DNA of 64,000 nucleotides from JANYLB01 sp963837715 (GTDB lineage: Bacteria; Actinomycetota; Acidimicrobiia; IMCC26256; JANYLB01), in assembly GCA_963837715.1 (NCBI GenBank), contig CAWIOF010000002.1:806001-870000 (forward strand), given 5' to 3'. The translations under genes were made by a program, and so were the position numbers. Positions 26,391 through 35,690 of the stretch are shown piece after piece (the first letter of the stretch is position 1; the number at the start of each line of letters is the position of its first letter). The notes beneath the pieces were generated by a model. It saw only the letters and a program-made list of their open reading frames with translations. It was not told the origin of the DNA and ran no database searches.

Positions 26391-27338
26391 GCGCAGCGGA
26401 GCCGCCGGAGCGCGCGCGGAGCCGCCGGAGCCAGCGTTTCGAGGTCTCCGCCCGCGTTGGCGGGGGAGCGGGTCGACCGGGCGGTGGCCACGCTGGTCGG
26501 CTGGACCCGGGCCGACGTGGCTGCGCTGTGCGAAGCCGGATCGGTGCTGGTCGACGGGCGTCCGGTGGCCAAGAGTCGGCGCCTGGTCGAAGGTGAGTCG
26601 GTGGAGCTCCTCGCCGAACCGGCGGTCGCCGCGCTCCCGGAACCGGAAGCCGGGGTGCCGTTCGAGGTCCGGTACGAGGATGCCGACATCCTGGTCGTCG
26701 CCAAGCCGGCGGGTGTCGTGGTGCACCCGGGTGCCGGTCAGCCCGACGGCACCCTCGTGAACGGTCTCCTGGCCCGGTACCCCGAGATCGCGTCAGTCGG
26801 CGACCCGGCCCGACCGGGGATCGTGCACCGGCTCGACCGTGACACGAGTGGCCTCATGGTCGTGGCTCGCACGCAGGTGGCGTACGACGCGCTGGTGGAG
26901 CAACTCTCCGACCGGGCGGTGGAACGTCGGTACCTCGCGCTGGTCTGGGGTGTCCCCGACGCGAGCAGGGGGGTGATCGACGCGCCGATCGGCCGCTCGA
27001 CCGCGCGCCGGACCCGGATGGCCGTGCGGGCGGGTGGACGCGAGGCCCGCACCGGGTACCACGTGCTCGAGGCGTTCACCGACCCCGTCACGAGCCTGCT
27101 CGATTGTCGCCTCGAGACCGGACGCACCCACCAGATCCGGGTGCACCTCGCCGCGATCGAACACCCGGTGGTCGGCGACGCGACCTACGGCGGGACGCGA
27201 CCGTCGATCACGCTCGACCGTCCGTTCCTCCACGCGGCGGAGCTCGCGCTGCGTCAGCCGGTGACCGGCGACGAGGTCCGCATCAGCGAACCCCTACCCC
27301 CCGAGCTCGAGCAGCTCCTCGCCCACCTCCGTTCCTGA
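26387..27338 (+). CDS. rluD: RluD-type pseudouridine synthase, one frameshift
   Basis: The S4 domain and catalytic domain are complete if one extra C in CCC (26451-26453) is ignored, which joins RFEVSA to ALAGERVDRAVATLVGWTRADVAALCEAG. Total about 316 residues, starting at a GTG that overlaps the lspA stop. The catalytic motif is HRLDRDTSGLMVVA (second Asp catalytic), with ETGRTHQIRVHL and VVGDATYGG further on. A TTG at 26457 could start a slightly shorter protein lacking the first residues of the S4 domain. RluD-family enzymes make pseudouridines in 23S rRNA. Confidence 0.88.
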
Positions 27339-27360
27339 GCCGCAGCGGATTCGACCGTCG

Positions 27361-27786
27361 TCAGGGCGTGATGCCGGCTTCGGCGTGGCCGATGCGGGTG
27401 CGGCCGACGAGGTCGGCGAGCGTGTGGCGTTCGAGCAGCTCGCGGTCGGCCTCGGAGACGCGGACCCAGACCTCCTGCAACACGCAGTGCCCTTCGCAGT
27501 GGTCGTGCTCACCGACGAACGCAGTCAGCGGACCCTCGACCGCGGCGAGGATCTGCGCGAGGTTGATCTGCTCGGGTGGACGCGCCAACAGGTACCCGCC
27601 GCCGACGCCGCGCTTCGAGCGGACGAGCCCCGCCCCCTTCACCGCGAGCAGGATCTGCTCGAGGTAGGGCTGGGGGAGATTGGTGCGTTCGGCGATCTCC
27701 TTGACCGACGTGGGTCGGTCGTCACCGTGCAGCGCGAGCGACAGCAGCGCTCGGGCGGCGTAGTCGCCGCGCGTCGACACCTTCAC
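27361..27786 (-). CDS. Rrf2-family transcriptional regulator
   Basis: From the GTG at 27786 this is a 141-residue protein beginning VKVSTRGDYAARALLSLALHG, the usual Rrf2 start. The winged helix has VKEIAERTNLPQPYLEQILLAVKGAGLVRSKRGVGGGYLLARP. The cluster-binding region contains HCEGHC, only two of the three cysteines of IscR-type Fe-S sensors, so ligand and signal are uncertain. It lies between convergent rluD and a divergent phosphodiesterase gene. The target is unknown. Confidence 0.88.
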   Translation of the reverse strand: MKVSTRGDYAARALLSLALHGDDRPTSVKEIAERTNLPQPYLEQILLAVKGAGLVRSKRGVGGGYLLARPPEQINLAQILAAVEGPLTAFVGEHDHCEGHCVLQEVWVRVSEADRELLERHTLADLVGRTRIGHAEAGITP

Positions 27787-27853
27787 CGGTTCCACCCCGT
27801 CACAGCCGCCATGCTCGCACACTGCATCCGCGAACGGTGCCGCACCGGACCGA

Positions 27854-27859
27854 TACCCT
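27854..27859 (+). promoter_or_regulatory. Leaderless -10 element of the phosphodiesterase gene
   Basis: TACCCT is followed by 6 nt and the ATG at 27866. Confidence 0.5.
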
Positions 27860-27865
27860 CGGTGG

Positions 27866-28993
27866 ATGCATGCGCGATCGGGGCAGGTAGAGGGAGTTCG
27901 TCCTGCCTACGGTGGTGCCGCGCTCACCAGCATCATCCCCACGCTCGTGGGCGGACAGCCCGCACCCGACAGTGCCGCGTGGCTCCCCCCGGCGGTCACC
28001 GGCGCCTCCGCGGTCGTCCTGTTGGTGCTCGACGGCTTCGGCTGGAACGCGCTCGAGACCCATCGAGCCTCGTTGCCGCGCCTGGGCGCGATGGAGGGGG
28101 GCCCGATCACGACCGTGGTCCCGTCGACGACCTCGGCGGCACTCACGTCGCTGTCGACCGGTCTCGCGCCGTCGCAGCACGGCGTCGTCGGGTTCCGGAT
28201 GCGGGTCGACGGTGGGGTCCTGAACGTCTTGAGCTGGCGGCGATCCGATGGTCGCCATGCGCCCGATCCCTTCTCCGTCCAGCGCCACCAGGCCTTCGCC
28301 GGTCGACCGGTGCCGGTGATCACCAAGTCGGAGTTCTCCACGACCGGCTTCACCGAGGCCCACCTCCGCGGGGTGCGGTTCGTGGGGTGGCGGGCCGTCT
28401 CGACGCTGGTCGAACACGCTCGACGACTCGTCGGCAGCGGGGAGAAGTTCGTCTACTCCTACTACCCGGGTGTCGATTCGGTGGCCCACCAGTTCGGCCT
28501 CCTCGACGACTACTTCCGCGAGGAGCTCGTCTTCGTCGACGATCTCGTCGGCCGGATGCTCGACGCCCTGCCCCGCTCGGCCGCGCTCGTCGTCACGTCG
28601 GATCACGGCCAGGTGCACTTCGGCAAGGAGGGCCAGGTCGACCTCCACGCGGTTGCGCCGCTGGTCGACGACTACGCCGGCGACGGTCGGTTCCGTTACC
28701 TCTACGCCCGGCGTGGCGCGGTCAACGAGCTCTGCGCGCAAGCTCGTCGGGAGTACGGCGACCAGGCCTGGGTCTGGTCGCGGGAGCAGGTGCTCGACGA
28801 AGGCTGGCTCGGTCCGGGGCCCGTCACCGCGGGCGTCCGACGGCGGATCGGCGACGTCGTGCTCGCGGCGCGCGACCCCGTGGCGTTCGTCGACCCGACC
28901 TTGCCGGGCGAGGCGCAGCTGCTCGCGGGCCACGGTTCGATCACGGCCGACGAGATGCTGGTCCCGTTCGTCGCCGCCCGGGGCACCAGGTGA
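27866..28993 (+). CDS. Type I phosphodiesterase/nucleotide pyrophosphatase family protein
   Basis: This 375-residue protein belongs to the alkaline-phosphatase superfamily. VVLLVLDGFGWNAL supplies the first metal Asp; the nucleophile Thr is in PSTTSAALTSLSTG; YYPGVDSVAHQFG and TSDHGQVHFG provide the other metal ligands (D, H, D-H). No signal peptide or membrane helix is seen, so it is probably cytosolic. The substrate cannot be told from sequence. It is transcribed divergently from the Rrf2 regulator with an 80-bp gap. Confidence 0.85.
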   Translation: MHARSGQVEGVRPAYGGAALTSIIPTLVGGQPAPDSAAWLPPAVTGASAVVLLVLDGFGWNALETHRASLPRLGAMEGGPITTVVPSTTSAALTSLSTGLAPSQHGVVGFRMRVDGGVLNVLSWRRSDGRHAPDPFSVQRHQAFAGRPVPVITKSEFSTTGFTEAHLRGVRFVGWRAVSTLVEHARRLVGSGEKFVYSYYPGVDSVAHQFGLLDDYFREELVFVDDLVGRMLDALPRSAALVVTSDHGQVHFGKEGQVDLHAVAPLVDDYAGDGRFRYLYARRGAVNELCAQARREYGDQAWVWSREQVLDEGWLGPGPVTAGVRRRIGDVVLAARDPVAFVDPTLPGEAQLLAGHGSITADEMLVPFVAARGTR

Positions 28994-29011
28994 GCGGAGC
29001 GAACCACATTC

Positions 29012-29046
29012 TTGTCCACAGGGGCTGTGCATCATCCTGTGGACGA
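29012..29046 (+). promoter_or_regulatory. Inverted pair of DnaA-type boxes upstream of dnaE
   Basis: TTGTCCACA (29012-29020) equals the high-GC actinobacterial DnaA box. On the other strand TCGTCCACA (29046-29038) differs by one base. Together they form an 11-bp arm palindrome with a 15-bp centre, 37 bp before the dnaE start. Confidence 0.6.
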
Positions 29047-29082
29047 ATGACACGCTTGTAGTTCTGGGGAGACCTTGCGACA

Positions 29083-32000
29083 ATGGGTCCCTTGTCGCCG
29101 GGCCGCCGTTCGTTCGTCCACCTCCACGTGCACACCGAGTACTCGATGCTCGACGGCGCGTCGCGGGTCAACGAGGTGGTCGCCGCGGCCGCGGCCGACG
29201 GTCAGCCCGGCATCGGCATCACCGACCACGGGAACATGTACGGCGTCCTGCCGATGTACCGCGCCGCGCAGCGACGCCGGCATCACCCCGATCATCGGTA
29301 CCGAGCTGTACCAGGCGTTCGAACACCGCACCGAGCGTCCGGCGCGTCGCGGGAGCCAGGTCGACGACTCCGGCGGTGAGGTCGAGGGTGGTCGCAAGGC
29401 CTACTACCACCTCACCGCGCTCGCCGAGAACCTCACGGGCTACAAGAACCTGATCCAGCTCTCGAGTCGCGCGTACCTCGAGGGCTACTACCAGAAGCCC
29501 AAGGTCGACTGGGAGCTGCTGCAGAACCACCACGAGGGGATCATCGCGACCACGGGATGCCTCGGCGGTCAGGTGCTGCAGGCGCTGCTGCGCAACGACG
29601 ACGCCGGCGCGCTCGCGGTCGCCGGCAGGCTGCAGGACATCTTCGGGCGCGACCACCTCTTCGTGGAGCTCCAGGACCACGGCATCCCCGACCAGCAGTG
29701 GACGAACCCGAAGCTCGTCGAGATCGCACGCAAGGTCGGCGCGCCACTGCTCGTCACCAACGACAGCCACTACACCCACCAAGCCGATGCGGTGTCGCAC
29801 GACGCGCTGCTGTGCGTGCAGACCGGCGCCAAGATCCACGACGAGAAGCGCTTCCGCTTCCACGGCGACCAGCACTACCTGAAGAGCGCCGACGAGATGC
29901 GGGTGCTGTTCGACGAGGTGCCCGAGGCGTGCGACAACACGCTCTGGATCGCGGAGCGCGCGGCCGACCTCGAGCTCGCGTTCGACCAGGAGGTCCTTCC
30001 CGAGTTCCCGATCCCGGCCGGCCAGACCCAGGACTCCTACCTGCGCCAGCTCACGTTCGAGGGCGCGAAGGAGCGCTACGGCACCGCGCCCGAGCACCGG
30101 GTGATGGAGCGGCTCGAGTTCGAGCTCGGCGTGATCCAGGAGATGGGGTTCTCGGCGTACTTCCTCGTCGTCTGGGACCTCGTCCGGTACGCCCGCCAGC
30201 GCGGCATCCGCGTCGGACCGGGGCGGGGGAGCGCGGCGGGTTCGTGCGTCGCGTACTCCCTCGGCATCGTCGACATCGACCCCATCAAGTACGACCTGCT
30301 GTTCGAGCGGTTCCTGAACCCTGGTCGCAAGCAGATGCCCGACATCGACATGGACTTCGACAGCCGGTACCGCGGCGAGATGATCAAGTACGCGGCGCAG
30401 AAGTACGGCGTCGACCACGTCGCCCAGATCGTGACGTTCTCCACGATCAAGGCCCGGGCCGCGGTGCGTGATGCCGCCCGCGTGCTCGACTACCCCTACG
30501 CGCTGGGCGACAAGATCGCCAAGCTGATGCCACCGCTCATCATGGGACGCGACACGCCGCTCTACGCGTGCCTGGAGGAGGAGCCGAAGCACGTCGACGG
30601 CTACAAGATGGCGAGCGAGCTGCGCGACCTCTACGCGGTCGATCCCGACGCGCAGAAGGTGATCGACGTCGCCAAGGGTCTCGAGGGTCTCCGCCGCCAG
30701 GACGGCATCCACGCCGCCGCGGTGGTGATCACCCGCGAGCCGCTCACCGAGTACCTCCCGATCCAGCGCAAGCCTGAACCCGGCGGCTCGATCGACGACG
30801 CGCCGATCGTCACCCAGTACGAGATGCACGGCGTCGAGGATCTCGGGCTCCTGAAGATGGACTTCCTGGGGTTGCGCAACCTCGACGTGATCGAGGTCAC
30901 CCTCGATCTCGTCGAGCGCAGCACCGGGGTCCGGCCCGACATCGACCACGTGCCGCTCGACGACGCCAAGACGTTCGAGCTGCTCCGCAAGGGCGACACG
31001 ATCGGCGTGTTCCAGCTCGAAGGCGGGCCGATGCGCGCGCTCGTGCAGCGGCTCGCGCCCACGAGCTTCGAAGACGTCGCCGCGCTCATCGCGCTCTACC
31101 GCCCGGGCCCGATGAGCCAGAACATGCACAACGACTACGCCGACCGCAAGAACGGGCGGAAGCCGGTCGCGTACGACCACCCCGACCTCGAGGAGGTCCT
31201 CGGCCCCACCTACGGCCTGATGATCTACCAGGAGCAGTTGATGCGCGCCGCGCAGACGCTCGCCGGGTACTCCCTCGAAGAAGCCGACAACCTCCGCAAG
31301 GCCACCGGCAAGAAGATCCGTGAGCTGATCCGCGCCGAGCGCTCGAAGTTCGTCGACGGCTGCGAGCGCCAAGGTCACACGCGCGAGTTCGGCGAGCGCT
31401 ACTTCGACATCATCGAGCCGTTCGCCGACTACTCGTTCAACAAGTCGCACTCGTTCGGCTACGGCCTCGTCGCGTACCAGACCGCCTACCTCAAGGCGAA
31501 CCACCCGCACGAGTACCTCGCCGCGCTGCTCACGAGCGTCAAGGCGAACAAGGACCAGACCGCGGTCTTCCTCAACGAGTGCCGCCAGCTCGGCATCGAC
31601 GTGCTCGTCCCCGACGTCAACTCGTCCGACAGCGACTTCGTGGTGAAAGACGGCGCCATCCGGTTCGGGCTCTCGGCCGTGCGCAACGTCGGCGAGGGCG
31701 TGGTCGTCCACATCGTCGCCGCGCGCGAGGAGGGTGGCCCCTTCACCGACTTCTTCGACTTCTGCGAGCGCGTCGATCCGGTCGCGTTGAACAAGCGCAC
31801 CATCGAGTCGCTCGTGAAGGCGGGAGGGTTCGACTCCCTCGGTCACCCCCGCCAGGGTCTCTGCACCGTCTTCGAGGGGATCGTCGAGCGAGCGGTCGCC
31901 CGGCGCCGCGAACGCGATGCCGGGATCATGAGCCTCTTCGGCGACTCCGTCGAAGAACAGGCCGAGGGCGGGTTCGTCGACCGCGTGGCCATCCCCGACC

Positions 32001-32632
32001 TCGAGTTCGGCAAGAAGGACCGCCTCGCATTCGAGAAGGAGATGCTCGGCCTCTACGTGAGCGAGCACCCGATGCTCAGTGCCGAGCGGGCACTGCGCCG
32101 GTACACCGACTGCACGCTGTCGGAGCTCAAGGAGATGCGCGACGGCGAGCTGCGCACCGTCGGCGGCGTCGTCACCGCGTACTCGCGCAAGTACACCAAG
32201 CGCGGCGACCTCATGGCCACGTTCGTGCTCGAAGACCTCGGCGCCGCGCTCGAGGTGATGGTGTTCCCGAAGACGATGGCCCAGTACGGCGAGCTCCTCG
32301 AAGAAGACGCGATCATCTGCGTCAAGGGTCGGCTCGACACCCGCGAAGACACCCCCAAGATCATGGTGATGGAGATCACCCGGCCCGAGCTCGTCCTCGA
32401 CGGTGGGCCCCCGGTGCGGCTCCGGGTGAAGTTGGGCGCCCTCGACCCCGCGAAGACCGCGCAGCTCCGCGAGATCCTCGAGTCGCATCCCGGCGACAGC
32501 CCCGTGTTCGTGCACCTCGAAGCCCCCGACAAGACCACCGTGCTCCGCCTCGGCGACGAGCACCTCGTCGGTGCCCGCAACGGCCTCTTCGCCGAGCTCC
32601 GCGTCCTCCTCGGAGCCGACTGCATCGCGTGA
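29083..32632 (+). CDS. dnaE: DNA polymerase III alpha subunit DnaE, one frameshift
   Basis: Replicative polymerase of about 1182 residues. It starts FVHLHVHTEYSMLDGASR, the PHP domain; the frame breaks after GVLPMYRAAQ and continues one base later with DAGITPIIGTELYQAFE, so one extra base lies in 29263-29272. Catalytic residues are in GRGSAAGS (about 381) and PDIDMDFD (about 419), with the third Asp farther on. HhH, beta-clamp-binding and OB regions follow, ending with a degenerate C-terminal domain. GGGGAGA lies 10 nt before ATG. DnaA-type boxes lie upstream. Confidence 0.95.
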
Positions 32633-32639
32633 CGCGGCA

Positions 32640-32645
32640 TAACCT
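32640..32645 (+). promoter_or_regulatory. Leaderless -10 element of the hydrolase gene
   Basis: TAACCT is followed by 6 nt and the ATG at 32652, only 8 bp after the dnaE stop. Confidence 0.5.
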
Positions 32646-32651
32646 CACGCC

Positions 32652-33542
32652 ATGACGGAATTGCAGCACCTGTCGATCCACGGCCACGACGTGAGCTACC
32701 GGACCGCCGGCTCCGGTCCGCCGCTCCTGCTGATCCACGGCATGGCCGGGAGCTCGGCGACGTGGGAACCGGTCATGCAGCCGCTGGCCCGATCCTTCAC
32801 GGTGATCGCGCCCGACCTCCTGGGCCACGGCCAATCCGAGAAGCCGCGCGGCGACTACTCCCTCGGTGCATTCGCGAGTCTCCTGCGCGACCTCCTGCTC
32901 GCACTCGGCCACGACCGGGCGACGATCGTCGGTCAGTCGCTCGGCGGTGGGATCGCGATGCAATTCGCCTACCAGTTCCCCGAGCGATGTGAGCGCCTCG
33001 TGCTCGTCGGCAGCGGGGGACTGGGCGAAGAGGTGAGTCCGCTGCTGCGTCTCCTCACCCTCCCCGGGTCCGAGTACGTCCTCCCGATCGCGTGCAACGG
33101 CACCGTCAACGCGATCGGCGAGAAGCTGGGTTCGTGGATCGGGCGCCTCGGCATCCGCCCCGATCCCGCGGTGGCCGAGATCCTGCGCAGCTTCGAGTCA
33201 CTCGGCGATGCCGAGACGCGCGGCGCGTTCATCCACACGCTGCGCTCGGTCGTCGACATCCGGGGCCAGCGGGTCAGCGCCAACGACAAGCTCTACCTCG
33301 CGTCCGACGTCCCCACCCTCATCGTGTGGGGCGATCACGACCCGATCATTCCGCTCGCCCACGCGCTCGAGGCGCACGAGGCGATCGTCGGGAGCCGCCT
33401 CGAGATCTTCGAGGGGGCCGGTCACTACCCGCACTGCACCGACCCCGAACGGTTCGCGGCGGTGCTCGACGACTTCGTCGCGTCGACCGCAGTCGCCGAC
33501 GTGTCGCACGACCGCTGGCGCGAGCGCCTCGTCGCCGGATGA
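32652..33542 (+). CDS. Alpha/beta-fold hydrolase
   Basis: This 296-residue protein has the oxyanion segment LLLIHGMAGSSATW, the nucleophile elbow GQSLGG (Ser96), the acid in WGDHDPIIP and the catalytic His in GAGHYPHC. No signal peptide. It most resembles cytosolic carboxylesterases or epoxide-hydrolase-like members; the substrate cannot be assigned. The stop overlaps the ATG of a serine-rich repeat protein (ATGA), so the two are co-translated. Confidence 0.88.
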   Translation: MTELQHLSIHGHDVSYRTAGSGPPLLLIHGMAGSSATWEPVMQPLARSFTVIAPDLLGHGQSEKPRGDYSLGAFASLLRDLLLALGHDRATIVGQSLGGGIAMQFAYQFPERCERLVLVGSGGLGEEVSPLLRLLTLPGSEYVLPIACNGTVNAIGEKLGSWIGRLGIRPDPAVAEILRSFESLGDAETRGAFIHTLRSVVDIRGQRVSANDKLYLASDVPTLIVWGDHDPIIPLAHALEAHEAIVGSRLEIFEGAGHYPHCTDPERFAAVLDDFVASTAVADVSHDRWRERLVAG

Positions 33543-33817
33543 ACGGCCACGGGTCGGACACGTCGAAGTGGACCCTCTGGTCGGAGCGATCGACGCTCTC
33601 GATCGCCTCGAAGGGCTCGATCCTCTCGATCGGCTCCGTGGGATCGATCCTCTCGATCGGCTCCGTCGGGTCGATCCTGTCGGTCGGTTCCGCGGGGTCG
33701 TTCCTCTCGATCGGTTCGATCACCTCAGCCGCGTCGATCGTGTCGACCCTGAGCTGGCGCTCGCGCGGTTCGCTCATGTCGGCCAACTCCCGCCGCGGCG
33801 TCCTGCAATCCGGCTGA
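33539..33817 (+). CDS. Serine-rich nonapeptide-repeat protein, unknown function
   Basis: This 92-residue protein is built on repeats of G-S-(I/F)-L-S-(I/V)-G-S-x. Four 27-bp DNA units at 33614-33721 encode the core, with partial units on each side (RSTLSIASK, ITSAASIVS). Alternating small, Ser and aliphatic residues suggest a beta-solenoid or amyloid-like stack. I recall similar Ser/Gly repeat proteins in other actinobacteria but know of no function. It has no cysteine, signal peptide or clear membrane helix. The 3' end overlaps the convergent membrane protein gene by 93 bp. Confidence 0.65.
   Translation: MNGHGSDTSKWTLWSERSTLSIASKGSILSIGSVGSILSIGSVGSILSVGSAGSFLSIGSITSAASIVSTLSWRSRGSLMSANSRRGVLQSG
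33614..33721 (+). repeat. Four 27-bp coding tandem repeats
   Basis: Units begin at 33614, 33641, 33668 and 33695 and encode GSILSIGSV-type nonapeptides. Units 1 and 2 are almost identical in DNA; unit 4 is most diverged. Confidence 0.85.
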
Positions 33818-34384
33818 CATCCCCACGAGAGTTCGGGGCCCCGAGCGGTTCGCTGCGGGGCGCTCCGGGCGGCTGAAGGTCCGAACGACCGTGAGGTTCA
33901 CGATGACGACGCTCACCGCGAGCGCGGTCCACTGCACGATCGGATTGGCGGCGTCGGTCCCGGCGGTGAAGAGGTGCACGGTCGCGACCACGTACAGGGC
34001 GTAGCTCGTCAGGTGCACACCGCGCCACAGGCGGCGGGGGAGCCGCCGCATCAGCAGCGAGGTCACCTCGATCGCAACGAGGAGATAGAACCCGACGATG
34101 CCCCAGGTGACCGGCCCGGGTCGCCACGACGATGCGAGCGGAAGGAACAACTCCGCCGGCCCGAAGTGCGCGTACGAATCGGCAACGAGGCCGGCGAGGT
34201 GCACAGCGGTGAACACGACGGCGAGCAGACCGAGGAAGCGGTGGAGGTCGAGCACCCACGCCGGTCGCGGGCGGCGGGTGATCCGACCCGAGAGCGAGAG
34301 GCCCCACAGGATCGCCGCCGCGACCAGGACCCACGCCACCATTCCACTGGCACGAGCGACGAACCACCACAGCTGCTCGTTCAT
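33725..34384 (-). CDS. Ferric-reductase-like transmembrane heme protein
   Basis: This 219-residue membrane protein starts MNEQLWWFVARASGMVAWVLV and has about six hydrophobic helices. Four helix histidines occur in pairs: LDLHRFLG and TAVHLAGLV, then RGVHLTSYALYVVATVHLF, the arrangement expected for two bis-His b hemes in ferric-reductase/MsrQ-like domains. It lacks FAD/NADPH domains, so electrons must come from or go to partners. The ApbE gene upstream overlaps it by 4 bp, pointing to a flavin-linked membrane redox system. The C-terminal tail after the last helix is basic and overlaps the opposite-strand gene. Confidence 0.82.
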   Translation of the reverse strand: MNEQLWWFVARASGMVAWVLVAAAILWGLSLSGRITRRPRPAWVLDLHRFLGLLAVVFTAVHLAGLVADSYAHFGPAELFLPLASSWRPGPVTWGIVGFYLLVAIEVTSLLMRRLPRRLWRGVHLTSYALYVVATVHLFTAGTDAANPIVQWTALAVSVVIVNLTVVRTFSRPERPAANRSGPRTLVGMSAGLQDAAAGVGRHERTARAPAQGRHDRRG

Positions 34385-35301
34385 CGCCGGTACTCCTCGA
34401 AGTCGGGAAACGTCACGACGTGACCGTCGTCGGCGAGCGCGGCACCCGTCGCCCCAGAAGGAAGGTCGAGCCGGTCCGGCCCGGTGAGGAAGACGAGCTT
34501 CGTGAGGACCTCGGCGAGCCAGGCCTCGCGGGCAACGATGCTCACTGCGGTCCAACCGGCCCGGGCGGGGCGACCGGTCGAAGGATCCAGCAGATGGTGC
34601 TGGTCCCCCTCGGTGGTGTTCCACCGGCGGCGCAGGCGGCTCGAAGTCGCGACCCCACCGTCGGCGAGGGCGACTTGCAGCGTGACGTCGCGCTCAGGGT
34701 CGAGGTCGATCCCGACCACCCAGCCGCCGGATCCGTCGGGTGGGAAGCCCGCCACGCGGACGTCGCCTCCGATGTTCACCGAGATCCCGGCGGCGCCGGC
34801 TGCGAGCATCTCTTCGGCGACGAGATCGGCGGCGAGACCCTTGCCGATCCCGCCCAGGTCGAGCGTGGTTCCGGGCGGGAGCCGGATCACCCGTCCACCG
34901 ATCTGCTCCACTCCTCGACATCCGGTGGCCGGACGAGGGATCACGGGCGCGGTCGAGTGCCGGTGGAGGTGCGAGAGCGCGGCGAAGTCGCGGTCGTAGC
35001 CGATGGACGCGACGTCCACGGTCGGGTCGAACGCACCGCCCGTGAACTCCCAGGCCTCGACCGATCGAGCGATCGCTCGAGCGGTCTCCACCGAGACGAC
35101 GCACGGCGATCCCTGGGCGGCGTTCAACCGGTTGAGTTCGCTGTCGGGGAGGAACCGGCTCCATCGCGACTCCAGCTCGCGTATCCGAGCGATCGCCACG
35201 TCCGGTCCGGGTCCCTCACCACCGACGACTGCGACGTGGACGTCGGCGCCCATCGCGCGCGTCCGGAGCTCCCGGAGCCCGAGCGTTCGCGTCGACGTCA
35301 A
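34381..35301 (-). CDS. apbE: FAD:protein FMN transferase (ApbE family)
   Basis: This 306-residue protein has the ApbE core: RELESRWSRFLPDSELNRLNA, GGAFDPTV, TTLDLGGIGKGLAADL (flavin/Mg region), GISVNIGGDVRV and HHLLDPSTGRPA. ApbE moves FMN from FAD onto Thr/Ser of exported target proteins, though no target with the DGA(T/S)-type motif is encoded nearby. No obvious signal peptide is seen. Genes on both sides overlap by 4 bp, so it is in one transcript with the heme membrane protein and two small exported proteins. MGADVHV (residue 17) is an alternative start. Confidence 0.9.
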   Translation of the reverse strand: MTSTRTLGLRELRTRAMGADVHVAVVGGEGPGPDVAIARIRELESRWSRFLPDSELNRLNAAQGSPCVVSVETARAIARSVEAWEFTGGAFDPTVDVASIGYDRDFAALSHLHRHSTAPVIPRPATGCRGVEQIGGRVIRLPPGTTLDLGGIGKGLAADLVAEEMLAAGAAGISVNIGGDVRVAGFPPDGSGGWVVGIDLDPERDVTLQVALADGGVATSSRLRRRWNTTEGDQHHLLDPSTGRPARAGWTAVSIVAREAWLAEVLTKLVFLTGPDRLDLPSGATGAALADDGHVVTFPDFEEYRR

Positions 35302-35690
35302 CTCGGGGCGCTCCGCGTCGTCGGCGCCGGCGAGGTTGCCGCCGGGGCGGTCGCCGTTGCTGCGGCCGCGCCTGAAGAGACTGTGCCAGTGCCCGATGCC
35401 GCCTTCGTCGAACCGCCGGTCGAGGCCGAGGCCCGACCAGGTGCGGACCCCGCGCCAGCGGTCGGCGCGGGGTGGTGGCGGCGGACGACGATCACGACGG
35501 GTGGCGGTACCGGTGGCGTGCCGGGCGCGACGGCAGCAGACGACACGGCGACGACCGGAGTTGCCACCTCCGAGCCGCGCGCAGCGAGGGTCATCACCCC
35601 GACCGTCGCGAACAGGCCGGCGGCGCTCATGCCGGCGACGATGATCCGGCTTGCAGCAGCCGGGTGAGCGCGGCGCCTCCGCTCAGTCAT
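35298..35690 (-). CDS. Small membrane-anchored Pro/Ala/Ser/Thr-rich protein
   Basis: This 130-residue protein starts MTERRRRAHPAAASR followed by one hydrophobic helix (IIVAGMSAAGLFATVGVMTLAA), then a low-complexity extracytoplasmic part with PPVPPPVVIVVRRHHPAP and a Ser/Thr/Ala/Gly tail. I do not recognise a domain. It overlaps apbE by 4 bp and the next gene by 8 bp, so co-expression is likely. It may be an anchor or partner of the redox module. No flavinylation motif is evident. Confidence 0.6.
   Translation of the reverse strand: MTERRRRAHPAAASRIIVAGMSAAGLFATVGVMTLAARGSEVATPVVAVSSAAVAPGTPPVPPPVVIVVRRHHPAPTAGAGSAPGRASASTGGSTKAASGTGTVSSGAAAATATAPAATSPAPTTRSAPS

Noticed and set aside
29219..32563. 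A 1114-codon open frame on the minus strand
   Set aside because: It is the antisense of dnaE; third-position GC bias keeps it open. Composition is His/Glu/Val-rich low complexity, and dnaE on the other strand has all polymerase motifs.
33614..33721. 27-bp repeats considered as a CRISPR array
   Set aside because: Units are contiguous without spacers and stay in a single reading frame.
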